Origin: Methylophaga sp.
Lineage (GTDB): Bacteria > Pseudomonadota > Gammaproteobacteria > Nitrosococcales > Methylophagaceae
Direction: 5' to 3'
Assembly (NCBI RefSeq): GCF_009711715.1
Contig: NZ_VENF01000009.1
Span: 276,732-340,731, forward strand
DNA length: 64,000 nucleotides
Shown: positions 45,284 through 54,923 of the stretch, piece after piece
Layout of the letters: each line of letters starts with the position of its first letter
Numbering within the stretch: the stretch's first letter is position 1
Notes under the pieces: model-generated
What the model saw: only the letters and a program-made list of their open reading frames with translations
What the model was told of the DNA's origin: nothing
The model's database searches: none
Translations under genes and position numbers: made by a program

Positions 45284-46978
45284 ATGGAAAACGCACCGGC
45301 CACCACTGCCAATCAAGCCAATATGAACGCATCTGCTGCGCGGCCTACCACGCCGCTGGCAGCAATGCAGAACAATCTTACCCGTCAGCCAGTGGTCAAA
45401 CAGATGCTGTTTCTGCTGGCAATTGCGGCCAGCATCGCTGTTGGCGGCTGGGTACTGATGTGGTCACAAACGCCGTCCTATCAGGTGCTGTTTTCCGATA
45501 TGGCGCCGCAGGAATCGACCGAAGTGGTCGATGTGCTCCTGCAGATGGGTGTCGACTATAAACTGGATCCTGCCACAGGCGCCCTGATGGTACCGGCGGG
45601 TGAAGTACAGAACCTGCGGATGCGACTGGCAGCAGAAGGCCTGCCCCGCAGTACTTCGCAGGGGATGGAAATGCTGAACCAGGATCAGGGTTTCGGCACC
45701 AGTCAGTTTATCGAGCGTGCGCGCTACCAGCGGGCACTGGAAGAGGAACTGTCACGTTCTATCTCTGAACTCAATAACGTCAGGAGTGCGCGTGTTCACC
45801 TGGCCATTCCCAAACAATCGGTGTTTGTTCGTGATCGCAAAGATCCGACCGCTTCCGTTGTCGTTAACCTGTATGCGGGCCGGACACTGGAAAAAGGCCA
45901 TATCAACGCGATCACCCATATGGTCGCCTCAAGCGTGCCTAATATGACCAATGCGGATGTCACTGTGGTTGACCAGCGCGGGAATCTGCTGACCCAGCCT
46001 GAACGTGAAGCCGGTATTGCGATGAGCGACAGTCAGCTGGAATACACCCAGAAAGTGGAGCAGCTGTATATCAGCCGGATTGAAGACATCCTGACCCCGA
46101 TTGTAGGCATGAACGGCGTTCGTGCTCAGGTGGTAGCCGATATTGACTTCACCATGACCGAACAGACCCAGGAAAGCTACAACCCGGACATGGCAGCGCT
46201 GCGCAGTGAACAGATCCGCGAGGAAGCCCGTGTTGGCTCAACCGGTGCAGTCGGTGTGCCCGGTGCATTGACCAATCAGCCACCGGGTGGCGGTGTGGCG
46301 CCGGAAGAGACGGCCAACGTCGATGAAGAAGGTAACCCGATACCTGCCCCGCGTCCTGAGTCATCAACCAAGAGCGCAACCCGTAATTTCGAACTGGATC
46401 GCACTATCAGTCACACCCGTGCGGCACCCGGCGAAGTCAGAAAGCTGAGCGTGGCCGTGCTGGTGGATGAACGCCGCAGCGTTGATGCCGAAGGTAATGT
46501 CGTCTCCACGCCTTTAACGGAAGCGGAAATGAATCGTATCAATGCGCTGGTGACGGATGCGATCGGTTTCAACCAGGCTCGCGGTGACAGTCTGAATATT
46601 GTCAATGCCGCTTTTGCTGCGCCGGAAAATATTGAGCCGCTGCCGGAAAAACCGATCTGGGAGCAGGCCTGGGTCTGGACCGTAGCCAAGCAGGCAGCCG
46701 GGGCGCTGGTGGTCCTGTTCCTGATTTTTGGTGTGATCCGCCCCGCATTCAGAGATATGAGCAAAGTACCGGCAGAGGCCAGCAACAATGCTGCAGCTGA
46801 ATTGGCCGCTCAGCAGGCGCTGTCCAACAAGAGTGGCGTCAGCAGTGAGGAGATTGCTAAACTTGCCAAAGGCTCGGACCAATTGGAAGAGCAATTAAGT
46901 AATGTTCGAAGCCTGGTGCAGCAAGACCCCGCGCTGGTGGCACAAGTGGTCAAGAACTGGACAGCGAGTGATGCCTGA
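45284..46978 (+). CDS. fliF: Flagellar MS-ring protein FliF
   Basis: Inner-membrane ring protein of 564 residues. Two membrane helices are visible: residues ~40-59 (MLFLLAIAASIAVGGWVLMW) and ~465-485 (AAGALVVLFLIFGVI). The large periplasmic part contains the ring-building motifs (YQVLFSDMAPQESTEVVDVL; ARVHLAIPKQSVF). The C-terminal tail that binds FliG is present. It forms the base on which the motor and export gate assemble. Confidence 0.97.
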   Translation: MENAPATTANQANMNASAARPTTPLAAMQNNLTRQPVVKQMLFLLAIAASIAVGGWVLMWSQTPSYQVLFSDMAPQESTEVVDVLLQMGVDYKLDPATGALMVPAGEVQNLRMRLAAEGLPRSTSQGMEMLNQDQGFGTSQFIERARYQRALEEELSRSISELNNVRSARVHLAIPKQSVFVRDRKDPTASVVVNLYAGRTLEKGHINAITHMVASSVPNMTNADVTVVDQRGNLLTQPEREAGIAMSDSQLEYTQKVEQLYISRIEDILTPIVGMNGVRAQVVADIDFTMTEQTQESYNPDMAALRSEQIREEARVGSTGAVGVPGALTNQPPGGGVAPEETANVDEEGNPIPAPRPESSTKSATRNFELDRTISHTRAAPGEVRKLSVAVLVDERRSVDAEGNVVSTPLTEAEMNRINALVTDAIGFNQARGDSLNIVNAAFAAPENIEPLPEKPIWEQAWVWTVAKQAAGALVVLFLIFGVIRPAFRDMSKVPAEASNNAAAELAAQQALSNKSGVSSEEIAKLAKGSDQLEEQLSNVRSLVQQDPALVAQVVKNWTASDA

Positions 46979-47988
46979 TGGCCGAAGAAGTCAGAAAACT
47001 GAGCGGTACTGAGAGAGCAGCAGTCTTTTTGCGCTCGATCGGCGAAGCCGATGCAGCAGAAGTGCTGAAGCACATGAGCCCGAAAGAAGTGCAGCGCGTC
47101 GGTCAGGCAATGGCCACGCTGCAGAATGTGACCCGCGAGGAAGTACAGAATGTCCTCGGTAATTTTGTCACCACGGTAGAACAGGAAACCGGTCTCGGTA
47201 TCGGTTCGCATGACTACGTACGGAAAATGCTGGTCGGCGCTTTGGGTGAAGACCGTGCCGGCAGCTTGCTGGACCGGATTCTCTCCGGCAGTAATACCAA
47301 TGGCCTGGAACAGCTCAAGTGGATGGACCCCCGCGGGATCTATGAAGTGATCCGGCTGGAACATCCACAAATCGTTGCCATTGTCTGCTCGTTTCTCGAT
47401 GCTGATCAGGCCGCTGAAGTGCTGTCATTGTTTCCGGAAAGGGACCAGTCAACCATCCTGCTGCGCATTGCGACGCTGGATGGGGTACAGCCTTCGGCGT
47501 TGACCGAGCTTAATGAAATTCTGGAAAAACAATTCAGTGGCAATGCCGGTGCTCAGACCACCACCGTCGGCGGGCTGAAAACCGCAGCGGACATTCTCAA
47601 CTTTTTCGATAGTACCAGTGAAGCCGCGATCATGGACAAGATCAAAGAGTCTGAGCCGGATCTGGGGCAGAACATTGAAGATCTGATGTTCGTATTCGAC
47701 AACCTGAATGAAGTCGATGATCGCAGCATTCAGACCCTGATGCGTGAGATACAAACCGATCAGCTGCAATTGGCACTCAAAGGGGCGGATGAGACGCTGA
47801 AAGAAAAATTCCTCAGCAATATGTCACAACGTGCCGCTGAAATGATGCGTGATGATCTTGAGGCAATGGGGCCGGTCAGACTCAGTGATGTAGAGGGTGC
47901 CCAGAAAGCGATTCTGACCACAGCACGTAACCTGGCCGATAAAGGGGAAATCATGCTGGGCGGTGGAGCCGGCGATGACTACATCTGA
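46978..47988 (+). CDS. fliG: Flagellar motor switch protein FliG
   Basis: Rotor protein of 336 residues that starts on the fliF stop (TGATG). The N-terminal FliF-binding domain begins LSGTERAAVFLRSIGEADAAEVLKHM. The middle domain has the EHPQIVAIVCSFL motif. The C-terminal torque helix with charged residues (LKGADETLKEKFLSNMSQRAAEMM) is intact. It couples stator action to rotation. Confidence 0.97.
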   Translation: MAEEVRKLSGTERAAVFLRSIGEADAAEVLKHMSPKEVQRVGQAMATLQNVTREEVQNVLGNFVTTVEQETGLGIGSHDYVRKMLVGALGEDRAGSLLDRILSGSNTNGLEQLKWMDPRGIYEVIRLEHPQIVAIVCSFLDADQAAEVLSLFPERDQSTILLRIATLDGVQPSALTELNEILEKQFSGNAGAQTTTVGGLKTAADILNFFDSTSEAAIMDKIKESEPDLGQNIEDLMFVFDNLNEVDDRSIQTLMREIQTDQLQLALKGADETLKEKFLSNMSQRAAEMMRDDLEAMGPVRLSDVEGAQKAILTTARNLADKGEIMLGGGAGDDYI

Positions 47989-48667
47989 CGATACGCTGGT
48001 TACCAGGCACACTGATATTCTATCGGCCGAAGAACTGTCCAATGCCTTCGAACGCTGGGAAGCTCCGCGCATGGTGTCGGTCAGCGATGTTGAGGGTGAT
48101 GGCAGCATGCTGGATGTCAAAGCCATTGAAGCCTTGCAGCAGCAGGCACAGGAAGAAGGCTACAAGGCCGGTTTTGAAGAAGGTCATCAGGCCGGTTTTG
48201 AAGCCGGGCAGCAAGCCGGTCAGGAAGATATTCAGCAGCAATTGAGCTACTTGCAGCAGATCCTTGTTAATCTCGAGCAACCATTGTCAGAACTTGATCA
48301 TCAGATCGAACAGGATTTGGTCAATCTGGCGATTACCATGACTCGTCAGTTGCTGCGGCGCGAACTCAAACAAGAACCGGAGCATGTCATCGGGGCAATG
48401 CGTGCCGCCCTGCAGGCCCTGCCGGTCAGTGACCGTAAACTCCGAATCTATGTCCACCCGGACGATCTTTCTATCATTCAGAAAGGCTTGTCGATGGAAG
48501 GCGAGGATAACACCCGTCAGTGGATTGAAGATCCTCTGATGACCCGTGGCGGCGTCAGGCTGGAAACCGCCGATACCACTGTCGATGCGACGGTTGAGGC
48601 TCGTCTTAACAGTGTCATCAGCAGGCTGCTGGGCGAAGAGCGGGGAGAGGCGGATGGCGGCGAATAA
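47975..48667 (+). CDS. fliH: Flagellar export regulator FliH
   Basis: FliI-regulating protein of 230 residues. The ATG at 47975 ([11 protein letters not shown]) follows GGAG by six bases and overlaps the end of fliG by 14 bases. The GTG at 47963 is part of the ribosome site region and is rejected. A Gly-x3-Gly-rich segment ([22 protein letters not shown]) is typical of FliH. The C-terminal half matches the ATP synthase b/delta-like domain. It holds FliI inactive and docks it at the export gate. Confidence 0.93.
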   Translation: MTTSDDTLVTRHTDILSAEELSNAFERWEAPRMVSVSDVEGDGSMLDVKAIEALQQQAQEEGYKAGFEEGHQAGFEAGQQAGQEDIQQQLSYLQQILVNLEQPLSELDHQIEQDLVNLAITMTRQLLRRELKQEPEHVIGAMRAALQALPVSDRKLRIYVHPDDLSIIQKGLSMEGEDNTRQWIEDPLMTRGGVRLETADTTVDATVEARLNSVISRLLGEERGEADGGE

Positions 48668-50078
48668 CCGGCAACCGTTATGGCAACAAAAACTGCAGGA
48701 ATATCAGCAGCGTCTCGATAGTGATATCAGCAACGATGTGCTGGTGGAAGGTCGTCTGACCCGGATGGTCGGCCTGACCCTGGAAGCCGTTGGTTTTCAG
48801 GCACCGGTCGGTAGTCGCTGCGAAGTGTTAGGCGGTGGCCAGAAACCGATTGAAGCCGAAGTCGTGGGTTTCGCCGGTGAAACCCTATATCTGATGCCGA
48901 CCGGCGATATGCGTGGTCTGGTACCCAACGCCAGAGTGCGTCCTATCCGCAGTGATTCTCAGGTGCCGGTTGGTGAAGGCATGCTCGGCCGCGTCGTGGA
49001 TGGTGCCGGCAAACCCCTGGATGGCAAAGGCCCGCTTAAAGTCAGAGATAAAATGCCGTTGCATGGGGAGCCAGTGAATCCGCTGGCACGGTCTCCGGTG
49101 CGCAAGCATCTGGATGTTGGTGTACAGAGTATTAATGCCCTGCTCAGTGTCGGCCGCGGTCAGCGTATGGGGCTGTTTGCCGGTAGTGGCGTGGGTAAAA
49201 GTGTGCTGCTGGGTATGATGACCCGTTTTACCGAAGCCGATGTCATTGTCGTTGGCCTCATCGGTGAGCGTGGCCGTGAGGTCAAGGAATTCATTGAAGA
49301 TATTCTGGGGGAAGAGGGGCTGTCCCGCGCTGTTGTCGTCGCTTCCCCGGCTGATCATTCTCCCTTGATGCGTTTGCACGGGGCCATGCTGGCGACCTCG
49401 ATTGCTGAATACTTCCGCGATCAGGGCAAACAGGTCCTGCTATTAATGGATTCACTGACCCGTTTTGCCCAGGCGCAGCGTGAAATCGCTCTCGCGATTG
49501 GTGAACCGCCGGCAACCAAAGGCTATCCGCCTTCCGTGTTCTCGTTGTTGCCGCAGTTAGTTGAGCGTGCTGGAAATGGTCCGGCCGGCGGGGGGGCGAT
49601 TACAGCGATTTATACTGTGCTCACCGAGGGCGATGATCAGCAGGACCCGGTCGCTGATGCGGCCCGTGCCATTCTCGACGGCCATATTGTGTTGTCACGC
49701 CAATTGGCAGAATCCGGCCAGTACCCGGCGGTCGATGTGGAAGCCTCCATCAGCAGGGTGATGCCGCAGGTTGTTGATGCCGAGCACCTGCAACGGGCGC
49801 AGCAGTTCAAACAGATTTACTCGACCTACCGGCAGAACCAGGATCTGATTAGTGTCGGCGCCTACAGCCGAGGCAGTGATCCACTAATTGATGAAGCCAT
49901 TGCGATGTATCCGGCATTGTTGCAATTGTTGCGACAAGGCATGGATCAGGCTGTAAACTGGCAACAAAGTGTGCAGCGTTTGCAGCAAGTAACAGAGATG
50001 CGTAAACAGCTGAAAATTCAGCCCCGTCAGGGACAGAATCAGACACCGGCTGTCGTAGAGGGCAACCGGCGTTTCTAA
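48654..50078 (+). CDS. fliI: Flagellar export ATPase FliI
   Basis: Flagellar type III ATPase of 474 residues. The ATG at 48654 ([10 protein letters not shown]) follows a GGGGAGAGG site and overlaps fliH by 14 bases. Longer starts would read deep into fliH. Walker A is [11 protein letters not shown], with catalytic GERGREV and Walker [10 protein letters not shown] segments intact. It unfolds and feeds substrates to the export gate with FliH and FliJ. Confidence 0.97.
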   Translation: MAANNRQPLWQQKLQEYQQRLDSDISNDVLVEGRLTRMVGLTLEAVGFQAPVGSRCEVLGGGQKPIEAEVVGFAGETLYLMPTGDMRGLVPNARVRPIRSDSQVPVGEGMLGRVVDGAGKPLDGKGPLKVRDKMPLHGEPVNPLARSPVRKHLDVGVQSINALLSVGRGQRMGLFAGSGVGKSVLLGMMTRFTEADVIVVGLIGERGREVKEFIEDILGEEGLSRAVVVASPADHSPLMRLHGAMLATSIAEYFRDQGKQVLLLMDSLTRFAQAQREIALAIGEPPATKGYPPSVFSLLPQLVERAGNGPAGGGAITAIYTVLTEGDDQQDPVADAARAILDGHIVLSRQLAESGQYPAVDVEASISRVMPQVVDAEHLQRAQQFKQIYSTYRQNQDLISVGAYSRGSDPLIDEAIAMYPALLQLLRQGMDQAVNWQQSVQRLQQVTEMRKQLKIQPRQGQNQTPAVVEGNRRF

Positions 50079-50114
50079 ATTTATCGACTGGACAAACGGT
50101 GAATTGAGCGGATT

Positions 50115-50561
50115 ATGAGTCGAACACGGAAACTGGATCCTGTGATTGATATGGCCCGTAAGGCTACCGAGTCGGAGCTCATCAAACTGGGTGAGCATAA
50201 CGCCGTACTGCAGCGGGAGCAGAGTCAGCTGGACGATCTGATGCAGTACCGGGAGGAATATCTGTCCCGCTTCCGTCAAGGCGATCCAATGCAGATGTCA
50301 GCCAAAAAAGCCCTCGATCTACGCGGTTTTCTGGCGCAACTTGACCAGGCAATTCATGCCCAGCAAATGCAGGTCAATCAGAGCCGGCAGGTGCTTGATC
50401 GCCAGCAACAGAACTGGCTTCAGGCGCGTAATAAGGAACAGGCGCTGGATTCCCTGATGGCCCGTTACCGCGCTGATGAAAACGTCAAACAGCAACGTCG
50501 GGAACAGCGCGAAAATGATGAACATACCAATGCCATGTGGTTGCGTTCACGGCGTGACTGA
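50115..50561 (+). CDS. fliJ: Flagellar export chaperone FliJ
   Basis: Coiled-coil protein of 148 residues, rich in Gln, Arg and Glu. Such composition and length are typical of FliJ, and it follows fliI. It links the ATPase to FlhA. It is the last gene of this flagellar unit. Chemotaxis genes follow, rather than fliK. Confidence 0.93.
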   Translation: MSRTRKLDPVIDMARKATESELIKLGEHNAVLQREQSQLDDLMQYREEYLSRFRQGDPMQMSAKKALDLRGFLAQLDQAIHAQQMQVNQSRQVLDRQQQNWLQARNKEQALDSLMARYRADENVKQQRREQRENDEHTNAMWLRSRRD

Positions 50562-50608
50562 CGCTGATTGGAAATACTTTCGCTCGCTGAAAATGGCTAA
50601 AAAAGCAG

Positions 50609-50635
50609 TCATCCTTTTCTCTTTACTGCCGATAA
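50609..50635 (+). promoter_or_regulatory. Candidate sigma-28 promoter of the chemotaxis block
   Basis: A perfect GCCGATAA -10 element lies at 50628-50635. At the correct 15-base distance the -35 reads TCAT, a poor match to TAAA. The position after fliJ and before the small ORF, STAS protein and cheY is where a late motility promoter is expected. Confidence 0.5.
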
Positions 50636-50697
50636 CGGTAAGTAATAGCCAGGCGCTAAAGTGTGTGTCTGACTGAAATCGGCAAAGGAGCGATGAG

Positions 50698-50823
50698 ATG
50701 GTTGCAGAACAACAAGATGATCAGCATAAGGCTGACAACCCTGCCACGCCACTTCCGCTATTTACGCCGACACAAAGCACTTCCTATACGCAGACCAAGT
50801 CCAACTGGCATCAGCAATCGTAG
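50698..50823 (+). CDS. Possible small protein of 41 residues
   Basis: An AAAGGAG ribosome site lies seven bases before this ATG, and the frame (MVAEQQDDQHKADNPATP onwards) is hydrophilic, rich in Gln, Thr and Pro, and ends in TAG at 50821. It starts about 56 bases after the predicted sigma-28 transcript start. I do not recognise it. It may be a small motility protein or merely a leader peptide. The competing 72-codon frame over the same bases has no ribosome site. Confidence 0.42.
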   Translation: MVAEQQDDQHKADNPATPLPLFTPTQSTSYTQTKSNWHQQS

Positions 50824-50877
50824 ACGGTCATCGGACAGTGTCGTCCTTGTTTTAGTCCTCAGTGAACAGATATACGC

Positions 50878-51159
50878 ATGAACAGCATCAGTGACATTCA
50901 ATGCGGCGAACAATTGACCATTGCCCAATGCGCAGAGATTTATGCGCAGTTACTGGCCGCAATGGTAGAAGGTCAGGCAGTGAATATTGATGTCAGTCAA
51001 CTGCAGCGTATTGATAGCGCTGCTTTACAGCTTTTCTACAGTTTCCAGCGTGATGCAAGAGCGCAGGGGCTGGTGACGATTTGGTCAGAACCCAGTAAGG
51101 TTTTTTGTGATGCAGTCGATATATTGGGCATGGGCGCATTTTATCGTCAGAATAGCTGA
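50878..51159 (+). CDS. STAS-domain protein of the chemotaxis cluster
   Basis: Small protein of 93 residues with a STAS (anti-sigma antagonist-like) fold. The conserved segment is NIDVSQLQRIDSAALQLFYSFQRDA, with Ser47 where SpoIIAA-type proteins are phosphorylated. STAS proteins are often encoded just before cheY in gammaproteobacterial chemotaxis clusters, but their role is not well established. The partner kinase is not visible here. No strong ribosome site precedes the ATG. Confidence 0.82.
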   Translation: MNSISDIQCGEQLTIAQCAEIYAQLLAAMVEGQAVNIDVSQLQRIDSAALQLFYSFQRDARAQGLVTIWSEPSKVFCDAVDILGMGAFYRQNS

Positions 51160-51194
51160 GACCGGCTTGAGTCGTAAAAAGGAGTGACATTGTT

Positions 51195-51557
51195 ATGGCA
51201 AACATATTGGCAGTAGATGACTCTGCTTCAATGCGACAAATGGTCGCTTTTACGCTTAAAGGTGCTGGGCATGTGGTGACCGATGCGGAAGATGGTAAAC
51301 ACGCCCTCGAAATCGCCAGACAGAATACCTACGATCTGGTACTGACCGACGTCAATATGCCGGTCATGGACGGCCTGACTCTGACCCGTGAGTTACGTCA
51401 ACTGCCGAATTATCGTTTCACCCCTATCCTGGTTCTGACCACTGAAGCCGGGCCTGATAAAAAACAGGAAGGTCGTGCAGCAGGTGCAACCGGCTGGCTG
51501 GTTAAGCCGTTTAATCCGGAACAGTTGCTGGCCACAGTCAAGAAAGTGCTGGGCTGA
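51195..51557 (+). CDS. cheY: Chemotaxis response regulator CheY
   Basis: Single receiver domain of 120 residues. The acidic pair is Asp8-Asp9, the phospho-acceptor Asp52 (LVLTDVNMP), the Thr is in VLTTEAG and the Lys in WLVKPF. It resembles the CheY type found next to cheA in Bacillus- or alpha-type clusters more than the enteric CheY. When phosphorylated it binds the motor switch. An AAGGAG site precedes it. Confidence 0.93.
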   Translation: MANILAVDDSASMRQMVAFTLKGAGHVVTDAEDGKHALEIARQNTYDLVLTDVNMPVMDGLTLTRELRQLPNYRFTPILVLTTEAGPDKKQEGRAAGATGWLVKPFNPEQLLATVKKVLG

Positions 51558-51586
51558 ATTTTAATTAAGATGCGTCGGAGCCGGCA

Positions 51587-53629
51587 ATGAGCATTGATGT
51601 CTCCCAGTTTCATCAGGTGTTTTTCGAAGAAAGCTTCGAAGGGCTGGATGCAATGGAAATGGGGCTGTTAGGCATGCAGGAAGGCGCAGCTGATAGCGAT
51701 GATAGCGAGACAATCAATACGATCTTCCGTGCTGCCCATTCGATCAAAGGTGGTGCCGGAACTTTTGGTTTTAATCAGGTTTCAGCGTTCACCCATGGTC
51801 TGGAAACGTTGCTGGACCAGATGCGTAACGGCGAGCGTGATGTCAGTCAGCAAGCGATAAACAGCCTGCTGCGGGCAGTGGATGTGCTGAGAGAGATGCT
51901 GACTGCGGTGCAGCAGGGTGTCGCTATCGATGAGGATAGTGCGACCGCTGTGAGTCTTGAGATCGAGGCTTTATTACAATCAGGCACGCCCGCTATGGCT
52001 GACCTTGAGACAACAGAGCCAGCGCCGACTCAGGCGGCGGGCTGGCAAATTCACTTCAAGCCCCATCCTCATCTGTTGCAGACCGGTAATGACCCGGTGC
52101 GCATGCTGCAGGAACTGGCCGGACTCGGTGACTTATCGGTTACGCTTGATAATTCGGCATTACCGGCTTTCAGCGATCTGGAACCGGAAGACTGTTATCT
52201 TGCCTGGACGCTGACATTGCGCGGTGACATCACGCGGGAACAGATAAATGAGATTTTTGAATGGGTCGAGGGTGACTGTGATTTAAGCATCAGTCCACTT
52301 GAGCCCGAGCAATCTGCTGAGGTTGAGACTGAGGAGCCTCGTACTGAGGACATCACTGAGCCTCCCGCCCCGGAAGCTGTCATCAATCCCGCCGCAGAGC
52401 CCAAAAAAGCATTGTCGGAAACAGCCATGTCATCGATCCGGGTCGGTATCGATAAGGTCGATTCCCTGATTAACCTGGTCGGGGAACTGGTCATTACCCA
52501 GTCGATGCTGAGTCAGTTGGGCGAGAACTTTGAGGTCAGCCGCATGCAACAGTTAATCGATGGCCTGGAGCAACTGGAGCGAAATACCCGTGAGTTGCAG
52601 GAAGGCATTATGCGGATCCGCATGCTCCCTATCAGTTTTGCCTTCAATCGGTTTCCGCGGCTGGTGCATGATCTCAGTGCCAAGATGGGTAAGCAGGTAG
52701 AGCTCAAACTGAGCGGGGAACAGACTGAGCTCGATAAAACCGTGATGGAGAAAATCGGTGATCCGCTGGTGCACCTGGTGCGTAATTCGCTTGATCACGG
52801 TCTGGAAACACCTGAAACACGTCTTGCCAACGGCAAGTCTGAAACCGGTCTGCTGCATCTCAACGCCTATCATCAGGGCGGCACGATTGTGATTGAAATC
52901 AGTGATGATGGTGCGGGACTCAATGAAGAAAAAATCCTTAGCAAAGCGATTGAGCGCGGCCTGGTTGCCAGTGATGACAATCTGGCACCGGACAAAATTC
53001 ACGAACTCATTTTTATGCCGGGTTTTTCAACCGCCGATGTCGTCAGTGATGTCTCGGGCCGTGGGGTTGGCATGGATGTGGTACGAAAAAATATCCACAG
53101 TCTGGGCGGCAGTGTTGAGGTCAGTTCGAGAGCCGGTGCCGGTTCCACCTTTACCATCCGCTTGCCGCTGACCCTGGCGATCATGGATGGGCAGACCATT
53201 CAGGTCGGCGATCAGCGTTATATCATTCCACTCATCTCGATTATCGAATCAGTCGAGATTAAACCCGGTACGGTCAAACATGTCACCGGTAAGGGTGAGG
53301 TCTACAGTCTGCGTGATGAATATCTGCCGATTATCCGGCTTTATGAACTGTTTAATCTCACACCGCGCAGTGAAAAGCTGGAAGACGGTTTACTGGTAGT
53401 GGTGGAGTTTGAAGACCGCAAAGTGGGCCTGCTGGTAGATGAGTTACTGGCGCAACAGCAGGTCGTGATCAAGAGCCTGGAAAGCAACTATCGTAAAGTC
53501 ACCGGTATGGCCGGTGCCACCATACTTGGTGATGGTACCGTGGCGCTGATTCTCGATATTTCGGGCTTATTGGCTTTGTACCGCAACCCGTCGCTGGTAC
53601 GTACTTTGAAAACCATCCGGGCGGCCTAG
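51587..53629 (+). CDS. cheA: Chemotaxis histidine kinase CheA
   Basis: Kinase of 680 residues. The Hpt domain holds phospho-acceptor His51 in AAHSIKGGAGTFGF. An acidic linker (residues ~235-275) follows. The dimer domain starts near SSIRVGIDKVDSLINLVGELVI. The ATPase domain has HLVRNSLDHGLE, SDDGAGLN and SGRGVGMDVV. A CheW-like P5 domain closes it. It has no C-terminal receiver. It phosphorylates CheY and CheB in receptor arrays. Confidence 0.96.
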   Translation: MSIDVSQFHQVFFEESFEGLDAMEMGLLGMQEGAADSDDSETINTIFRAAHSIKGGAGTFGFNQVSAFTHGLETLLDQMRNGERDVSQQAINSLLRAVDVLREMLTAVQQGVAIDEDSATAVSLEIEALLQSGTPAMADLETTEPAPTQAAGWQIHFKPHPHLLQTGNDPVRMLQELAGLGDLSVTLDNSALPAFSDLEPEDCYLAWTLTLRGDITREQINEIFEWVEGDCDLSISPLEPEQSAEVETEEPRTEDITEPPAPEAVINPAAEPKKALSETAMSSIRVGIDKVDSLINLVGELVITQSMLSQLGENFEVSRMQQLIDGLEQLERNTRELQEGIMRIRMLPISFAFNRFPRLVHDLSAKMGKQVELKLSGEQTELDKTVMEKIGDPLVHLVRNSLDHGLETPETRLANGKSETGLLHLNAYHQGGTIVIEISDDGAGLNEEKILSKAIERGLVASDDNLAPDKIHELIFMPGFSTADVVSDVSGRGVGMDVVRKNIHSLGGSVEVSSRAGAGSTFTIRLPLTLAIMDGQTIQVGDQRYIIPLISIIESVEIKPGTVKHVTGKGEVYSLRDEYLPIIRLYELFNLTPRSEKLEDGLLVVVEFEDRKVGLLVDELLAQQQVVIKSLESNYRKVTGMAGATILGDGTVALILDISGLLALYRNPSLVRTLKTIRAA

Positions 53630-53637
53630 GATCGATC

Positions 53638-54144
53638 ATGATAGAGCTCAGTCAAACGAATGAAATTCTCGATATGTTCGATGTGATGGGCCGTGTTGAA
53701 GCCGGCATGCAACAATTTCTGACCTTTGAACTTAATCAGGAACATTACGGTGTCGAGATTCTGCGGGTGCAGGAGATCAAAGGTTGGGACCCTGTGACTC
53801 CGATTCCCAACACGCCGGTCCATCTCTGTGGTGTATTGAATCTGCGTGGTGCCATCGTGCCGATTGTGGATCTGCGCCTGTTTTTCGGTATGCCGTATCA
53901 GCCATACACCAAGACCACCGTCGTGGTGGTACTCAGAGTACATGATGTCACTCAGCGCACAGTGGGCATTGTTGTTGACGCTGTATCGGACGCCCACAAT
54001 GTGCATCCGGATGAGATTCAGCCAGCCCCCGATTTTGGCGAACAAGTCAGCACCGAGTTTATTACCGGCATCACCCGTATGGATGACAATATGGTCATGC
54101 TGCTGGATGTCGATAAATTACTCAACAGCGAACAGATTGGCTGA
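53638..54144 (+). CDS. cheW: Chemotaxis coupling protein CheW
   Basis: Adaptor of 168 residues. The CheW blocks FLTFELNQEHYGVEILRVQEI, GVLNLRGAIVPIVDLR and TGITRMDDNMVMLLDVDKLL are clear. It links CheA to receptors. It lies eight bases after cheA and two bases before the ParA-like gene. Confidence 0.96.
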   Translation: MIELSQTNEILDMFDVMGRVEAGMQQFLTFELNQEHYGVEILRVQEIKGWDPVTPIPNTPVHLCGVLNLRGAIVPIVDLRLFFGMPYQPYTKTTVVVVLRVHDVTQRTVGIVVDAVSDAHNVHPDEIQPAPDFGEQVSTEFITGITRMDDNMVMLLDVDKLLNSEQIG

Positions 54145-54146
54145 CA

Positions 54147-54923
54147 ATGGTACAAAACACAGCCCGAATTATGGCGATCATGAACCAGAAAGGCGGGGTC
54201 GGTAAGACCACGACTACGGTCAACCTGGGCCATGCGCTGGCACGCTCCGGTCAGAAAGTTGCCTTGCTGGATCTGGACCCGCAGGGACAGGTCGCCACCA
54301 GCCTGGGATTTGATAATAATCAGCCCGGCCTCGACACTGTCTTGCTGGATGGCGCGACCATTGACGATATCAAGATCCGGGCTCGCGACGGACTGGATTT
54401 GATTGTCGCCGGCACCCGTCTGAACGAGTTTGAACATACCAGTCAGGGTGGCATACAGCGGGGGCACCGCCTGCGTGAGGCCCTCCAGCAATCGTCTTTG
54501 AATCAATATGATTACGTTCTGATTGATTGTCCGCCGTCCTCCGGACTGCTAGGTGTTAATGCCATGTTTGCGGCCGGCGAACTGTTAATCCCGGTATCCG
54601 GTGATTATTTATCATTGCAGGGCCTGTCACGGATGATTCAGATTCTGAAACGGGCAGAGGAACTGGCCGGTCACCGAATTAAATTATGGCTGGTCTCCAC
54701 CCGCATGCAGATGCGACGGAAGCTGACTGAAGAGGTCAGAAACCGCATTCTTAAGTATTTCCCCGGTCGGGTGTTTTTTACCCCGGTTCGTGAAAATGTC
54801 GCCCTGGCCGAGTGCCCGAGCTTTGGCAAAACCATTTTTGATTATCGTAAAAACAGTCCTGGCGCCGAGGATTATCTGTCTCTGGCGCAGGATGTAATGA
54901 GCGGGAGAACAGCCGATGGCTGA
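54147..54923 (+). CDS. ParA-family ATPase of the chemotaxis cluster
   Basis: Walker-type partition ATPase of 258 residues. The deviant Walker A is [16 protein letters not shown] (about residues 13-28), Walker A' is [15 protein letters not shown] and Walker B is [11 protein letters not shown]. It has no N-terminal HTH, so it resembles orphan ParA proteins such as ParC of Vibrio and PpfA of Rhodobacter sphaeroides, which position chemotaxis arrays. No ParB is encoded. Its stop overlaps the start of the soluble chemoreceptor gene by eight bases, pointing to that protein as its partner. Confidence 0.88.
   Translation: MVQNTARIMAIMNQKGGVGKTTTTVNLGHALARSGQKVALLDLDPQGQVATSLGFDNNQPGLDTVLLDGATIDDIKIRARDGLDLIVAGTRLNEFEHTSQGGIQRGHRLREALQQSSLNQYDYVLIDCPPSSGLLGVNAMFAAGELLIPVSGDYLSLQGLSRMIQILKRAEELAGHRIKLWLVSTRMQMRRKLTEEVRNRILKYFPGRVFFTPVRENVALAECPSFGKTIFDYRKNSPGAEDYLSLAQDVMSGRTADG

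Noticed and set aside
50593..50676. A 27-codon frame resembling a signal peptide (MAKKAVILFSLL)
   Set aside because: It has no ribosome site and the candidate sigma-28 -10 element lies inside it.
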